Source: Azospirillum sp. 412522
GTDB lineage: Bacteria > Pseudomonadota > Alphaproteobacteria > Azospirillales > Azospirillaceae
Assembly (NCBI RefSeq): GCF_019805165.1
Contig: NZ_RWIJ01000014.1
Coordinates: 80,995-144,994 of the forward strand
DNA: 64,000 nt
Reading direction: 5' to 3'
The translations under genes were made by a program, and so were the position numbers. Below the pieces are notes generated by a model that was given only the letters and a program-made list of their open reading frames with translations, did no database searches and had not been told where the DNA came from. Every line of letters starts with the position of its first letter. Position 1 is the stretch's first letter. This document shows, one piece after another, positions 41,142 through 50,059 of the stretch.

Positions 41142-42653
41142 CTAAATTCGGCTTGCAACAAAAATCCGCAATTGCGGGCCAGTAAATTTTTTAAGAGCCT
41201 CTTCGTACATCATCACTTGGCGTTGGTCTCGGCACGCTATAATGAGCGACTTTCCAGCATCGAGCAAAAAATCTAATTGAGCCCAAGTAGAATTTCTCTT
41301 GGACATTGTGTAAATTTCCCTCGCTTCATAATATAATATTTCACATGTTGGATTAAATGCAAAACTAGAATTCATGAAGCCAGATCCGGGCGGCACATCG
41401 GTTACAGTGCATAGTGATTTTGCCTGACGAATTTCGGCATTTATTTTATTAAACTTAAATGTATAGACGTTTCCTTGAGATTTGTTTGTCTGGCGTGAAA
41501 AACTAATAAAATCACTAGCAAGAAATGTATTGTTCAGATCGCTCCAGGCTTTTGCCCCGCCCCGCTCTCCAGATAGCGTGCGTGGGTCGTATGCCATTCC
41601 GTTGTCACTCAATACCACCTTAGTCTCATTAAAACCGCAATTTGCATAAGAAGCATTTCCGTGCAGAAAAGCATTCTGCGCTATTTCTACCATAGCTACA
41701 GCCAAGGTCTCGGCAAGTAGGTGGTTGTGTTCATCGTCATTGGGCATGTAGCCTAAAAGGCGCTGCATAATGCGTGGGACTTCAACGTTCATTGCATCTA
41801 CAATAGCGTCGCGGTCACCCACTGGTCGGGAGATGCGGATTGCGTGTCCGATCAAAGCCTCGGTAAGACGTTGTGTAGCAACGTCTTGGCGTTCTTGGTT
41901 CAGCATACCCTCTGCGCTTAATGCTTCCAAGATCGGTAAAACGAGGCTTGCTGCGGCTTGCGCCGCTGAATTTTGTTGAGTTCTATCTACCTCGTCGTCG
42001 CCATGATCAGAAACGGCTTTAATGAACAACCAAGGAACTCCGAGATCTCGAACAACATCAAAAGCTTCCATCTCTCCCCCAAGTACTTCTGGAAGCTGTT
42101 CAAGAATAGAATTGCGTGTTGGCGTATCGGATAAATAAATTTCTGCTGATGCGAGCTCGCCTGACAATATCTTTCTGCCGCTTTTCAATGCTGGGAGTCC
42201 GGGTATGCATTCGGTAATTGCTCCCAATGGGCTGACTCGATCTGCAACGCAACGCTTTATCTTGCCTTTTTCCATGTGAACACGATTGATGTCATGGATT
42301 TTTGACGCAATGATCACGTCGCCAGCTTGCACATGTGCTGGATTGCCCCATGCAAAGCCGACCACCACCACTAATTTTGGCTGCGGCATCTCCGGCCGCA
42401 TCATCCAGCGGGTGAGTGATCCAATTGAGCAATGTTCTTGCGCTCCAGATGTTCCATTAAGGTGAATGCAGAATTGTTTTCCGAGGCGACCTATTCTTGC
42501 GCCTCTTGTGGCTCGTCGAATAACTGCTGGCGCTATATCCTTTATTATTGCACGCACGGCGTCGCTCTCGCGGCTGTTCGTGGTCAGCAAAAGTATATAG
42601 TTTTTATCGAGAGCGGCCCTGGCAGTCAAAATATCAATATTCTGCTGAGTCAT
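41142..42653 (-). CDS. Nucleosidase-like domain fused to a GHKL-type ATPase-like domain
   Basis: A protein of 503 residues. Residues about 18-245 have the PNP/MTA-nucleosidase fold pattern: VVVVGFAWG and GDVIIASKI (about 95-118), then GGEMEAFDV (Glu194, Glu196) and FIKAVSDHGDDE (Asp216), as in nucleosidase effector domains of bacterial immune proteins. Residues about 310-400 resemble a GHKL ATPase: EIAQNAFLHG (Glu323, Asn327, His331), LSDNGMAYDP (Asp350) and GERGG. A further 70-residue C-terminal region is unassigned. The gene is markedly AT-rich and starts 44 bases after tRNA-Ser on the same strand. A phage-defence or stress role is inference. Confidence 0.75.
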   Translation of the reverse strand: MTQQNIDILTARAALDKNYILLLTTNSRESDAVRAIIKDIAPAVIRRATRGARIGRLGKQFCIHLNGTSGAQEHCSIGSLTRWMMRPEMPQPKLVVVVGFAWGNPAHVQAGDVIIASKIHDINRVHMEKGKIKRCVADRVSPLGAITECIPGLPALKSGRKILSGELASAEIYLSDTPTRNSILEQLPEVLGGEMEAFDVVRDLGVPWLFIKAVSDHGDDEVDRTQQNSAAQAAASLVLPILEALSAEGMLNQERQDVATQRLTEALIGHAIRISRPVGDRDAIVDAMNVEVPRIMQRLLGYMPNDDEHNHLLAETLAVAMVEIAQNAFLHGNASYANCGFNETKVVLSDNGMAYDPRTLSGERGGAKAWSDLNNTFLASDFISFSRQTNKSQGNVYTFKFNKINAEIRQAKSLCTVTDVPPGSGFMNSSFAFNPTCEILYYEAREIYTMSKRNSTWAQLDFLLDAGKSLIIACRDQRQVMMYEEALKKFTGPQLRIFVASRI

Positions 42654-42697
42654 TTATTTGCCTAATTCAAGCCTGCAGCAGGCGGAAAAAGCTAAAA

Positions 42698-42787
42698 TGG
42701 CGGAAGAGGTGGGATTCGAACCCACGGTAGGCTCACACCTACGACGGTTTTCAAGACCGTTGCCTTAAACCACTCGGCCACTCTTCC
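42698..42787 (-). tRNA. tRNA-Ser (anticodon UGA)
   Basis: A 90-base class II tRNA. The acceptor strands GGAAGAG (42787-42781) and CTCTTCC (42708-42702) pair, followed by discriminator G and an encoded CCA (42700-42698). The anticodon loop CTTGAAA carries TGA, the variable arm is long (GTAGGTGTGAGCCTAC) and the T arm is GTGGGTTCGAATCCCAC. It is transcribed toward the AT-rich nucleosidase-GHKL gene; its 3' end is a plausible integration site. Confidence 0.96.
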
Positions 42788-42858
42788 CTCGGCCCACGGG
42801 AGTAGCGAATGCGTCGCGGTGGGTCAAGTGTCGCGCGCAAGCTGTTGCGATTTGCCCT

Positions 42859-43431
42859 TCAGTTCCGGATCGGCCGGCCCAGCGTGCGCAGGCGGCGGGT
42901 CGGTTTCGGCGGGCTGGGGCTGTCGGAGAAGTCGGGCAGGGCGGGGGCGCGGGCGATGGTCTTGCGGATCATCTCGGCCGTCGCGTCCAGATCGGCCAGA
43001 ACCTCCGGCGCCATGCGGTCGGCGTAGCGGGGACTCAGCAGGCGGGCGCGAGTCTGGTCGATGCTGCGCAGTTCCGGCTCGAACAGCTCGCGGGCGCCGA
43101 TGGGCAGGACCTGATCGTCGCGCATGCCGGAGAAATAGTTGCGCATCGTCCGCGTCAGCATGCGGGTCAGCAGAAGGTCCATCCGCTCGAATTCGGCGCG
43201 CAGGTCGCTGAGACGCGACTCGTCGACGCCCTGCAGATGCTCCTCGGTCAGGGTGAACAGGGCGCGGATTTCCTCGACCTTGCGGCGGAAGTCGAGGAAG
43301 GAGGCGAATCGGTCGTCGCCCATGTCGCGCTGGGCGCGTTCGGCAAGCCGGGACGCCTCGGCCGCCTGACGTTCCAAGGCCGCCAGCAGAGCCTTCACCC
43401 GTTCCCGGCCGTTGTCGCGCCTCCACCCCAT
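42859..43431 (-). CDS. Helical protein of unknown function
   Basis: A protein of 190 residues, almost entirely charged helix, with likely coiled-coil from about 12 to 110 (LLAALERQAAEASRLAERAQ, then FRRKVEEIRALFTLTEEHLQ). The C-terminal 25 residues are Pro/Arg-rich. No signal peptide or membrane segment. It lies alone upstream of tRNA-Ser on the same strand. I recognise no family; a cytoplasmic structural or adaptor role would fit the composition. Confidence 0.75.
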   Translation of the reverse strand: MGWRRDNGRERVKALLAALERQAAEASRLAERAQRDMGDDRFASFLDFRRKVEEIRALFTLTEEHLQGVDESRLSDLRAEFERMDLLLTRMLTRTMRNYFSGMRDDQVLPIGARELFEPELRSIDQTRARLLSPRYADRMAPEVLADLDATAEMIRKTIARAPALPDFSDSPSPPKPTRRLRTLGRPIRN

Positions 43432-43561
43432 GCCCGCCCTACGCTCCCACGATGACCGCGCCTGCCCGGTCGTCGTTCGGGCCGCGCGGTCATCCTAGAA
43501 GTGAAACTTTTAACAAAATGCTTTTGTCACGGACTTTCCACGCCCGGCGGACCGGTGACGC

Positions 43562-44335
43562 TCAGGCGTCGCGCAGCTCCAGGATCACCGGGGTGTGGTC
43601 CGACGCCTTTTCCAAGCCGCGCGGGCCACGGTCGATGGTGCAGCCGGCCAGACGGTCGGCGGCCTGCGGCGACAGCAGGAAATGGTCGATGCGCAGGCCG
43701 TTGTCGCGCGGCCAGCTGCCGGCCTGATAATCCCAGAAGGTGTAGGCGCGGTCGTCGTCATGCAGGGCGCGGTAGGCCTCGGTCAGGCCGAGATTCAGCA
43801 GGGCGCGGAACTTGGCCTTCGACTCCGGCCGGAACAGGGCGTCGCCGGCGAAGGCCTGCGGCGAGAAGACGTCGCGCGCCTCGGGGATGATGTTGTAGTC
43901 GCCGCCCAGCACCACCGGGATTTCCCGCGCCAGCAGCTTGCTGGCATGGTCGTACAGCCGGTCCATCCAGCGCAGCTTGTAGGCGAACTTCTCGCCCGGC
44001 ACCGGATTGCCGTTGGGCAGGTAGAGCGAGGCGACGCGCACGCCGGACACGGTGGCCTCGACATAGCGGGCCTGCTCGTCCTCCGGCTCTCCCGGCAGGC
44101 GGGTCAGCACGTCCTCCGCCGGAGTCTTCGACAGCAGGGCGACGCCGTTGTAGGCCTTCTGCCCGACGGCGTTGACGTGGTAGCCGAGCTCCTCGAAGGC
44201 CGCGGTCGGGAAGGCGGCGGTCTCGCATTTGATTTCCTGGAAGAGCACGACGTCCGGGGACGCCGTGCGCAGCCAGTCGGTGATCAGCGGAAGGCGGGCC
44301 TTCGCCGAGTTGACGTTCCAGGTGGCGATCTTCAC
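43562..44335 (-). CDS. xthA: Exodeoxyribonuclease III
   Basis: An AP endonuclease and 3' exonuclease of 257 residues for base-excision repair. It starts KIATWNVNSAKARLP and has LFQEIKCE (metal-binding Glu), YNGVALLSK, LYLPNGNP, GGDYNIIPEARDV (catalytic Asp-Asn pair) and LRIDHFLLS, ending with SDHTPVIL (catalytic His). All expected residues are present. ATG at 44335. The next gene on the same strand upstream, separated by 49 bases, encodes the iron-sulfur insertion protein. Confidence 0.95.
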   Translation of the reverse strand: MKIATWNVNSAKARLPLITDWLRTASPDVVLFQEIKCETAAFPTAAFEELGYHVNAVGQKAYNGVALLSKTPAEDVLTRLPGEPEDEQARYVEATVSGVRVASLYLPNGNPVPGEKFAYKLRWMDRLYDHASKLLAREIPVVLGGDYNIIPEARDVFSPQAFAGDALFRPESKAKFRALLNLGLTEAYRALHDDDRAYTFWDYQAGSWPRDNGLRIDHFLLSPQAADRLAGCTIDRGPRGLEKASDHTPVILELRDA

Positions 44336-44384
44336 GAAAAAGGCCTGCCTTCTCTTCTTGTTCTTCCGGTCTCAGACCGCGGCC

Positions 44385-44741
44385 TTAGACCGCGAACGAG
44401 TTGCCGCAGCCGCAGGACGCGGTGGCGTTCGGGTTCTTGATCTGGAAGGCGGCGCCCATCAGGTCCTCGACATAATCCAGCGTCGCCCCGGCCAGCAGGT
44501 CGAGCGAGGCGTCGTCGGTGACCACCTTCGTGCCGTCCTTCTCGAAGACATGGTCCTCGCCGGTCGCGGTCTCGTCGAAGCTGAAGCCGTACTGGAAGCC
44601 GGAGCAGCCGCCGCCGGACACGGTCAGGCGCAGCATCAGGTTGGGATTGCCCTCCTGCTCGATCAGGAAGGCGACGCGCCTGGCGGCGCTTTCGCTGACG
44701 CCGAGGATGCGGGTTTCGGTGGGAAGTGCGGTGTCGGGCAT
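44385..44741 (-). CDS. erpA: Iron-sulfur cluster insertion protein (ErpA/IscA family)
   Basis: An A-type carrier of 118 residues that delivers [Fe-S] clusters to apoproteins. The three cysteines are in SGGGCSGFQYGF and the terminal ASCGCGNSF, the ErpA/IscA pattern, and QYGFSFDE, DDASLDLLAGATLDYVEDL and FQIKNPNA agree with ErpA. ATG at 44741 (MPDTALPTE) is chosen because upstream residues are unlike the family. It is divergent from dgt. ErpA and IscA are hard to tell apart by eye. Confidence 0.88.
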   Translation of the reverse strand: MPDTALPTETRILGVSESAARRVAFLIEQEGNPNLMLRLTVSGGGCSGFQYGFSFDETATGEDHVFEKDGTKVVTDDASLDLLAGATLDYVEDLMGAAFQIKNPNATASCGCGNSFAV

Positions 44742-44921
44742 GGGATGGCCCCTCTGGTGCGGTGCGGGAGTTGGGCACAAATGTAAGGGGGATCGCCGGC
44801 TTCGTCAAAGTATGGGCACCGTTGCGTATCTGGCACGCTCGACCGCCGGCTGGCCCCGGAGGCGGGGCATAGCACGCCTTCGCCGTTGCACCTGCGTTTC
44901 CCCGCCGGTAGTGTCCGCCCC

Positions 44922-46121
44922 ATGACGGCGGACTGTTCCCACGATCGGCTGGCTCCCTATGCCTGCAACCCGGCGGACACGCGCGGGCGCTTGGTGGCGG
45001 AGCCGGAAAGCCCGACGCGCTCGTGCTTCCAGCGCGACCGCGACCGCATCGTGCATTCCGGGGCCTTCCGCCGGCTGAAGCACAAGACCCAGGTCTTCGT
45101 CTACCACGAGGGCGACTATTACCGCACCCGGCTGACCCACAGCCTGGAGGTGGCGCAGATCGCCCGCTCCATCGGCCGTACGCTGGGCCTGAACGAGGAT
45201 CTGGCGGAGGCGGTGGCGCTGGCCCACGACCTCGGCCACACTCCCTTCGGCCATGCCGGGGAAGACGCGCTGAACGCCTGCATGGAGCCGTTCGGCGGCT
45301 TCGCCCACAACGACCAGACCCTGCGCATCCTGACGCGGCAGGAGCGGCGCTATGCCGAGTTCGACGGGCTGAACCTGACCTGGGAAGCGCTGGAAGGGGT
45401 CGTCAAGCACAACGGCCCGCTGCTGCCGCTGCCTCCCGGCCACCACCTGCCGACCACCATCGCCGCCTTCCAGGGCGAGTGGGATCTGGAGCTGCACACC
45501 AATCCGGGGGCCGAGGCGCAGGTCGCCGCGCTGGCCGACGACATCGCCTACAACAACCACGACATCGACGACGGGCTGCGCGCCGGGCTGTTCACGGTGG
45601 ACGAGGTGGCGGAGCTGCCGCTGGTCGGGCCGCTGGTCCGCGAGGTCTGCGACCGCTATCCGGGGCTGGAGCGCTCGCGCCTGATCCATGAGACGGTGCG
45701 GCGGATGATCAACGCCATGGTCGTCGATCTGGTCACCGAGACACGGCGGCGGCTGGCGGAGCACAGGCCGGGCAGCGCGGCGGAGCTTCGTGCCCTGCCG
45801 CTGGCGATGGTCAGCTTCTCCGACGCGATGCTGGAGGCGCAGCGGCCTTTGCGCGCCTTCCTGCGCCAGCGCATGTACCGGCACTACCGCGTCAACCGCG
45901 AGATGAGCAAGTGCAAGCGCGTGGTGCGCGCCCTGTTCCAGCTGTTCATGGACGAACCCAACACCCTGCCGACCGAATGGCAGCGCGATATCGCCAGGAA
46001 TGGCGGCGACGCCGATCTTGCGGTGCGCGCCCGCCATGTGGCCGACTATATCGCCGGCATGACCGACCGCTACGCTCTGGCCGAACATGACCGACTGTTC
46101 GACCTGCATGTGAAGACCTGA
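44922..46121 (+). CDS. dgt: dGTP triphosphohydrolase-like protein
   Basis: An HD-domain enzyme of 399 residues that hydrolyses dNTPs to deoxynucleosides and triphosphate. It has RDRDRIVHSGAFRRLKHKTQVF, the HD ligands in RLTHSLEVAQIAR and AHDLGHTPFGHAGEDALN, and a C-terminal helical part with ADDIAYNNHDIDDGLR. This is the 'dGTPase-like' type usually next to argS in alphaproteobacteria, as here (58 bases). ATG at 44922. Its specificity may be broader than dGTP. Confidence 0.92.
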   Translation: MTADCSHDRLAPYACNPADTRGRLVAEPESPTRSCFQRDRDRIVHSGAFRRLKHKTQVFVYHEGDYYRTRLTHSLEVAQIARSIGRTLGLNEDLAEAVALAHDLGHTPFGHAGEDALNACMEPFGGFAHNDQTLRILTRQERRYAEFDGLNLTWEALEGVVKHNGPLLPLPPGHHLPTTIAAFQGEWDLELHTNPGAEAQVAALADDIAYNNHDIDDGLRAGLFTVDEVAELPLVGPLVREVCDRYPGLERSRLIHETVRRMINAMVVDLVTETRRRLAEHRPGSAAELRALPLAMVSFSDAMLEAQRPLRAFLRQRMYRHYRVNREMSKCKRVVRALFQLFMDEPNTLPTEWQRDIARNGGDADLAVRARHVADYIAGMTDRYALAEHDRLFDLHVKT

Positions 46122-46179
46122 CATCTGAAGACCTGAGCCGTCAGGCTCCTGTGACCTCCTGAAAAGACGACCCGAGACG

Positions 46180-47940
46180 ATGAATATTTTCAAGGCGTTC
46201 GAGACCGATATTCGCAAGCTGCTGGAAGAGCTGGCGGCCGAGGGCGCCATCCCCGCCGGGCTGGACGGCAGCCGTCTGACGGTCGAGCCGCCGCGCGAGG
46301 CCTCGCATGGCGACCTGTCCACCAACGCCGCGATGATCCTGGCGAAGCCGGCGAAGATGGCGCCGCGCGCCCTGGCGGAACTGCTGGTCGCCAAGCTGAA
46401 GGGCCGGGCCGACGTGGCGTCGGTCGAGATCGCCGGTCCGGGCTTCGTCAACCTGCGCCTGACGCCGGACGTCTGGCGCGACCGTATCCGCGACGTGCTG
46501 ACCGCCGGCACCGCCTATGGCGACAGCGAGCTGGGTGGCGGGACGCCGGTCAATGTGGAGTATGTGTCGGCCAATCCGACCGGGCCGCTGCACGCCGCCC
46601 ACGGCCGCGGCGCCGTGTTCGGCGACGCGCTGGCATCGCTGCTGCAGAAGGCGGGCTACGCCGTCACCCGTGAATACTACATCAACGACGCCGGCGCGCA
46701 GGTCGACGTGCTGGGCCGCTCCACCTTCATCCGCTACCGCGAGGCGCTGGGCGAGGCGGTCGGCGAGATCCCGGCCGGCCTCTATCCCGGCGAATATCTG
46801 AAGGAGGTCGGCCAGGCCCTGGCCGAGCGCGACGGCAACCGCTGGGTCGGCACCGACGAATCCGAATGGCTGCCGGCCTGCCGCGACTTCGCCATCTCCA
46901 TGATCATGGGCTGGATCCGCGAGGATCTGGGCGCTCTCGGCGTCACGATGGACGTCTACAGCAGCGAACGCGCCCTGGTGACGGCGGGTGCCGTCCAGAC
47001 GGCGCTGGCGGCGCTGGAGCAGCGCGGCCTGATCTATACCGGCGTGCTGGAGCCGCCGAAGGGCAAGAAGCCCGACGACTGGGAGCCGCGCCCGCAGACC
47101 CTGTTCAAGTCCAGCGACTTCGGCGACGACGTCGACCGGCCGCTGAAGAAGTCCGACGGCTCCTTCACCTATTTCGCCAACGACATCGCCTATCACTATG
47201 ACAAATATCGGCGCGGCGCGGCTTCGCTGATCGACGTGCTGGGCGCCGACCATGGCGGCTACGTCAAGCGCATGCAGGCGGCGACGCGGGCGATCTCCGG
47301 CGGCGAGGCCGAACTGGACGTCAAGCTCTGCCAGCTGGTCCATCTGATGCAGAACGGCCAGCCGGTGAAGATGTCCAAGCGCGCCGGCACCTTCGTGACG
47401 CTGCGCGACGTCATCGATCAGGTCGGCAAGGACGTCGTCCGCTTCATCATGCTGACCCGCCGCAACGACCAGACGCTGGACTTCGACTTCGCCAAGGTGA
47501 CGGAGCAGTCGAAGGACAACCCGGTCTTCTACGTGCAGTACGCCCACGCCCGCTGCCGGTCGGTCCTGCGCCATGCGGCGACGGCCTTGCCGAAGCTGGA
47601 CCAGACGCCGGCCGCGCTCGCCGCCGCGGCGAACCTCGCCCGGCTGGACAGCGAAGAGGAGATGGCGCTCGCCAAGCGCATGGCCACCTGGCCGCGCGTG
47701 GTCGAGGCGGCGGCCGAGGCGCATGAGCCGCACCGCATCGCCTTCTTCCTGTATGACCTCGCCAGCGATTTCCATGCCCTGTGGAACCGGGGCCGCGACG
47801 ACGCCTCGCTGCGCTTCCTGATCGAGGGCGACGCGGAGCTGACGACGGCCCGTCTGGCGCTGATCGCCGCGGTGGCGACGGTGATCGCCTCGGGCATGAC
47901 GGTGATGGGTGTCGAGCCTGTGGAGGAACTGCGTTCATGA
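46180..47940 (+). CDS. argS: Arginyl-tRNA synthetase
   Basis: A class I synthetase of 586 residues that charges tRNA-Arg. The HIGH-like motif is in PTGPLHAAHGRGAVFGD, VNVEYVSANPTGPLH precedes it, and VKMSKRAGTFVTLRDV is the KMSKS-like motif. The N-terminal Add-1 domain and the C-terminal anticodon-binding helices (ARCRSVLRHA onward) are present, so the protein is full length. Its stop overlaps the start of the SPOR protein gene (ATGA). Confidence 0.95.
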   Translation: MNIFKAFETDIRKLLEELAAEGAIPAGLDGSRLTVEPPREASHGDLSTNAAMILAKPAKMAPRALAELLVAKLKGRADVASVEIAGPGFVNLRLTPDVWRDRIRDVLTAGTAYGDSELGGGTPVNVEYVSANPTGPLHAAHGRGAVFGDALASLLQKAGYAVTREYYINDAGAQVDVLGRSTFIRYREALGEAVGEIPAGLYPGEYLKEVGQALAERDGNRWVGTDESEWLPACRDFAISMIMGWIREDLGALGVTMDVYSSERALVTAGAVQTALAALEQRGLIYTGVLEPPKGKKPDDWEPRPQTLFKSSDFGDDVDRPLKKSDGSFTYFANDIAYHYDKYRRGAASLIDVLGADHGGYVKRMQAATRAISGGEAELDVKLCQLVHLMQNGQPVKMSKRAGTFVTLRDVIDQVGKDVVRFIMLTRRNDQTLDFDFAKVTEQSKDNPVFYVQYAHARCRSVLRHAATALPKLDQTPAALAAAANLARLDSEEEMALAKRMATWPRVVEAAAEAHEPHRIAFFLYDLASDFHALWNRGRDDASLRFLIEGDAELTTARLALIAAVATVIASGMTVMGVEPVEELRS

Positions 47941-48995
47941 AGTACGACGGCGACGTCAACTACGCGGCCAATCCCTATGGGATGCCGCCCCGACAGTCCG
48001 CGAACAAACGCGGGCTGCTGGCGCTCGGCTTCGCCGTGGTCGGCGTCGTGACGTTCGCCGGCGCGGCGGTGGTCGGGCTTCGCGGCCCGTCCCGTCTGTC
48101 CGGCGACGGGCCGCCGCTGCTGACCGCCGACGCCGGCCCGTCCAAATCGCGCCCCGACCAGCCGGGCGGGATGGAGGTGCCGCACCAGGACATCCTGGCC
48201 TATGAGCGGCTGCGCGACCATGACGGCGGGCGCGGCAATCAGGTGGAGCGGCTGCTGCCGCCGCCGGAGGTGCCGCTGCCGCGCCCGGTGGTGACGCCGC
48301 AGATGCCGGCCGTGGTGCCGCTGCCGTCGGTTCCGTCGGTGGCCCAGTTGCCGCCGGGCGCCACCGCCACCGTGCCCCGCGACACCGTCGCGGCGGCGGT
48401 CGCGGCTGCCGCTCCGCTGGCTGCCGAACCTGCACCCGGCCTGACCGCCACGGCGCCGTCGGTTCCTCCGGCCGGTCAGGTGCCGTCCGTCCAGGCGCCG
48501 CAAAGCGTCGTCGCCAAGCCGCAGCAACCCCCGGCCGCTCCGGCCAAGCCGGCGCCCGCTCCTCAACAGCAGGTCGCTTCCGCCGCCAAGCCTCCGGCGC
48601 CGCCGGCCGCGCCGCCGGCGCAGCAGAACGCCGCCCCGTCGATGGGTCAGCTGATCGCCAAGCTCGAAGCCGCCTCCCTGCCGGCCGCTCCGGCCAAGGC
48701 GACGCCGCAGCCGGCGAAGCCCGCGGCCGCTCCGGCTGCCGGCGGCAGCGGTGGCTGGCGCGTCCAGCTGGCGTCGGTGCGCAGCGAGGGCGAGGCCGCA
48801 GCCGAATGGCGCCGCCTTGCCGGCCGTCATCCCGATGCCCTCGGCGGTCTGTCGATGCAGGTCGCCAGGGTCGATCTGGGCGAGAAGGGCATCTTCTACC
48901 GGGTGCAGGGTGCCGGCGCCGACGAGGCGCGGGCCAAGTCGGCCTGTACCCAGCTGCGCGCGCAGAATGTGGGGTGTGTGGTTGTCCGTCCCTAA
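47937..48995 (+). CDS. SPOR-domain cell-envelope protein
   Basis: A bitopic protein of 352 residues: cytoplasmic start, one membrane helix (about 27-48), a long Pro/Ala/Gln-rich periplasmic linker (about 100-265) and a C-terminal SPOR domain (about 270-352, GGWRVQLASVRSEGEAAAEWRRL to CVVVRP). SPOR domains bind denuded peptidoglycan at the division site, so a FtsN- or DedD-like role is plausible. Located between argS and nagZ, a common alphaproteobacterial order. Confidence 0.88.
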   Translation: MKYDGDVNYAANPYGMPPRQSANKRGLLALGFAVVGVVTFAGAAVVGLRGPSRLSGDGPPLLTADAGPSKSRPDQPGGMEVPHQDILAYERLRDHDGGRGNQVERLLPPPEVPLPRPVVTPQMPAVVPLPSVPSVAQLPPGATATVPRDTVAAAVAAAAPLAAEPAPGLTATAPSVPPAGQVPSVQAPQSVVAKPQQPPAAPAKPAPAPQQQVASAAKPPAPPAAPPAQQNAAPSMGQLIAKLEAASLPAAPAKATPQPAKPAAAPAAGGSGGWRVQLASVRSEGEAAAEWRRLAGRHPDALGGLSMQVARVDLGEKGIFYRVQGAGADEARAKSACTQLRAQNVGCVVVRP

Positions 48996-50043
48996 CTCGG
49001 TGAGTTCCAGCACCCCGCTTGTCCAGCCACGCGCGGCGGTCTTCGGCTGCGCCGGGCTGGAGGTGACGCCCGACGAGGCCGCCTTCTTCCGCGAAGCCGA
49101 TCCGCTCGGCTTCATCCTGTTCCGCCGCAATTGCGACAGCCGCGACCAGATGCGCCGGCTGGTGGAGGATCTGCGCGCCAGCGTCGGCCGGTCGGACGCC
49201 CCGGTCCTGATCGACCAGGAAGGCGGGCGGGTCGCGCGCATGCGCCCGCCGCACTGGCCGGCCCACCCGCCGATGGACGTGTTCGGCAGGCTTGCCGAAC
49301 GTGACCTCGCCGCCGGGCGGGAGGCCGCCTGGATCAACGGCCGGCTGCTCGCCGACATGCTGACCGAGGTCGGCATCACGGTGGATTGCGCGCCGGTCTG
49401 CGACGTGCCGGTCGAGGGCGCGCACGACATCATCGGCGACCGCGCCTTCTCGCGCGACCCCGCCCTGGTGATCGCGCTCGCCCGTGCCACCGCCGACGGT
49501 CTGCTGTCCGGCGGCGTGCTGCCGGTGGTCAAGCACATCCCCGGCCATGGCCGCGCCTTCGCCGACAGCCACGCCGAACTGCCGGTGGTGGAGGCCTGCC
49601 GTGCCGCGCTGGAGGCCACCGACTTCGCTCCCTTCCGCGCCCTGGCCGACCTGCCGCTGGCGATGGTGGCGCATGTGGTGCTGAAGGCCATCGACCCGGC
49701 CGCGCCGGCCAGCACCTCGCCCATCGTCGTGCGCGAGGTGGTTCGCGGGCCGTCCATCGGCTTCGCCGGGCTGCTGTTCAGCGACGATCTGTCGATGAAC
49801 GCGCTGGAGGGCGATCCGAGGACGCGGGCCGAGGCGGTGCTGGCGGCCGGCATGGATGTCGTGCTCCATTGCAACGGCGACCTGACCGAGATGCGCTCGC
49901 TGCTCGACGCCGTGCCGGTGCTGGGCGGGGCCGCGGCCGAGCGCTGGGCGCGGGCCGAGGCGATGCGCCATGCGCCCGAACCGGCGGACATCGCCGCATT
50001 GACCAACCGGCTGGCCGAGCTTCTCGGCCCGGCCCAAGCCTGA
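48967..50043 (+). CDS. nagZ: Beta-N-acetylhexosaminidase
   Basis: A family 3 glycosidase of about 350 residues that removes GlcNAc from anhydro-muropeptides in the cytoplasm. GFILFRRNCDS, LIDQEGGRVARMRPPHWP, the catalytic-loop region KHIPGHGRAFADSH (with general acid/base Asp-His) and FSDDLSMNALEGD (nucleophile Asp) are all present. The exact start is unsure: ATG 48967, GTG 48976 or GTG 49000, all overlapping or abutting the SPOR gene end. Works in the same pathway as the AmpG-like permease at 0.5 kb. Confidence 0.9.
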   Translation: MWGVWLSVPNSVSSSTPLVQPRAAVFGCAGLEVTPDEAAFFREADPLGFILFRRNCDSRDQMRRLVEDLRASVGRSDAPVLIDQEGGRVARMRPPHWPAHPPMDVFGRLAERDLAAGREAAWINGRLLADMLTEVGITVDCAPVCDVPVEGAHDIIGDRAFSRDPALVIALARATADGLLSGGVLPVVKHIPGHGRAFADSHAELPVVEACRAALEATDFAPFRALADLPLAMVAHVVLKAIDPAAPASTSPIVVREVVRGPSIGFAGLLFSDDLSMNALEGDPRTRAEAVLAAGMDVVLHCNGDLTEMRSLLDAVPVLGGAAAERWARAEAMRHAPEPADIAALTNRLAELLGPAQA

Positions 50044-50059
50044 CGGACGGGAGCGGACG

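Noticed and set aside
40946..41161. A 71-codon TTG-started frame overlapping the end of the nucleosidase-GHKL gene
   Set aside because: AT-rich region where open frames are expected by chance on this strand, rare start codon, no ribosome binding site, and no recognisable protein pattern.
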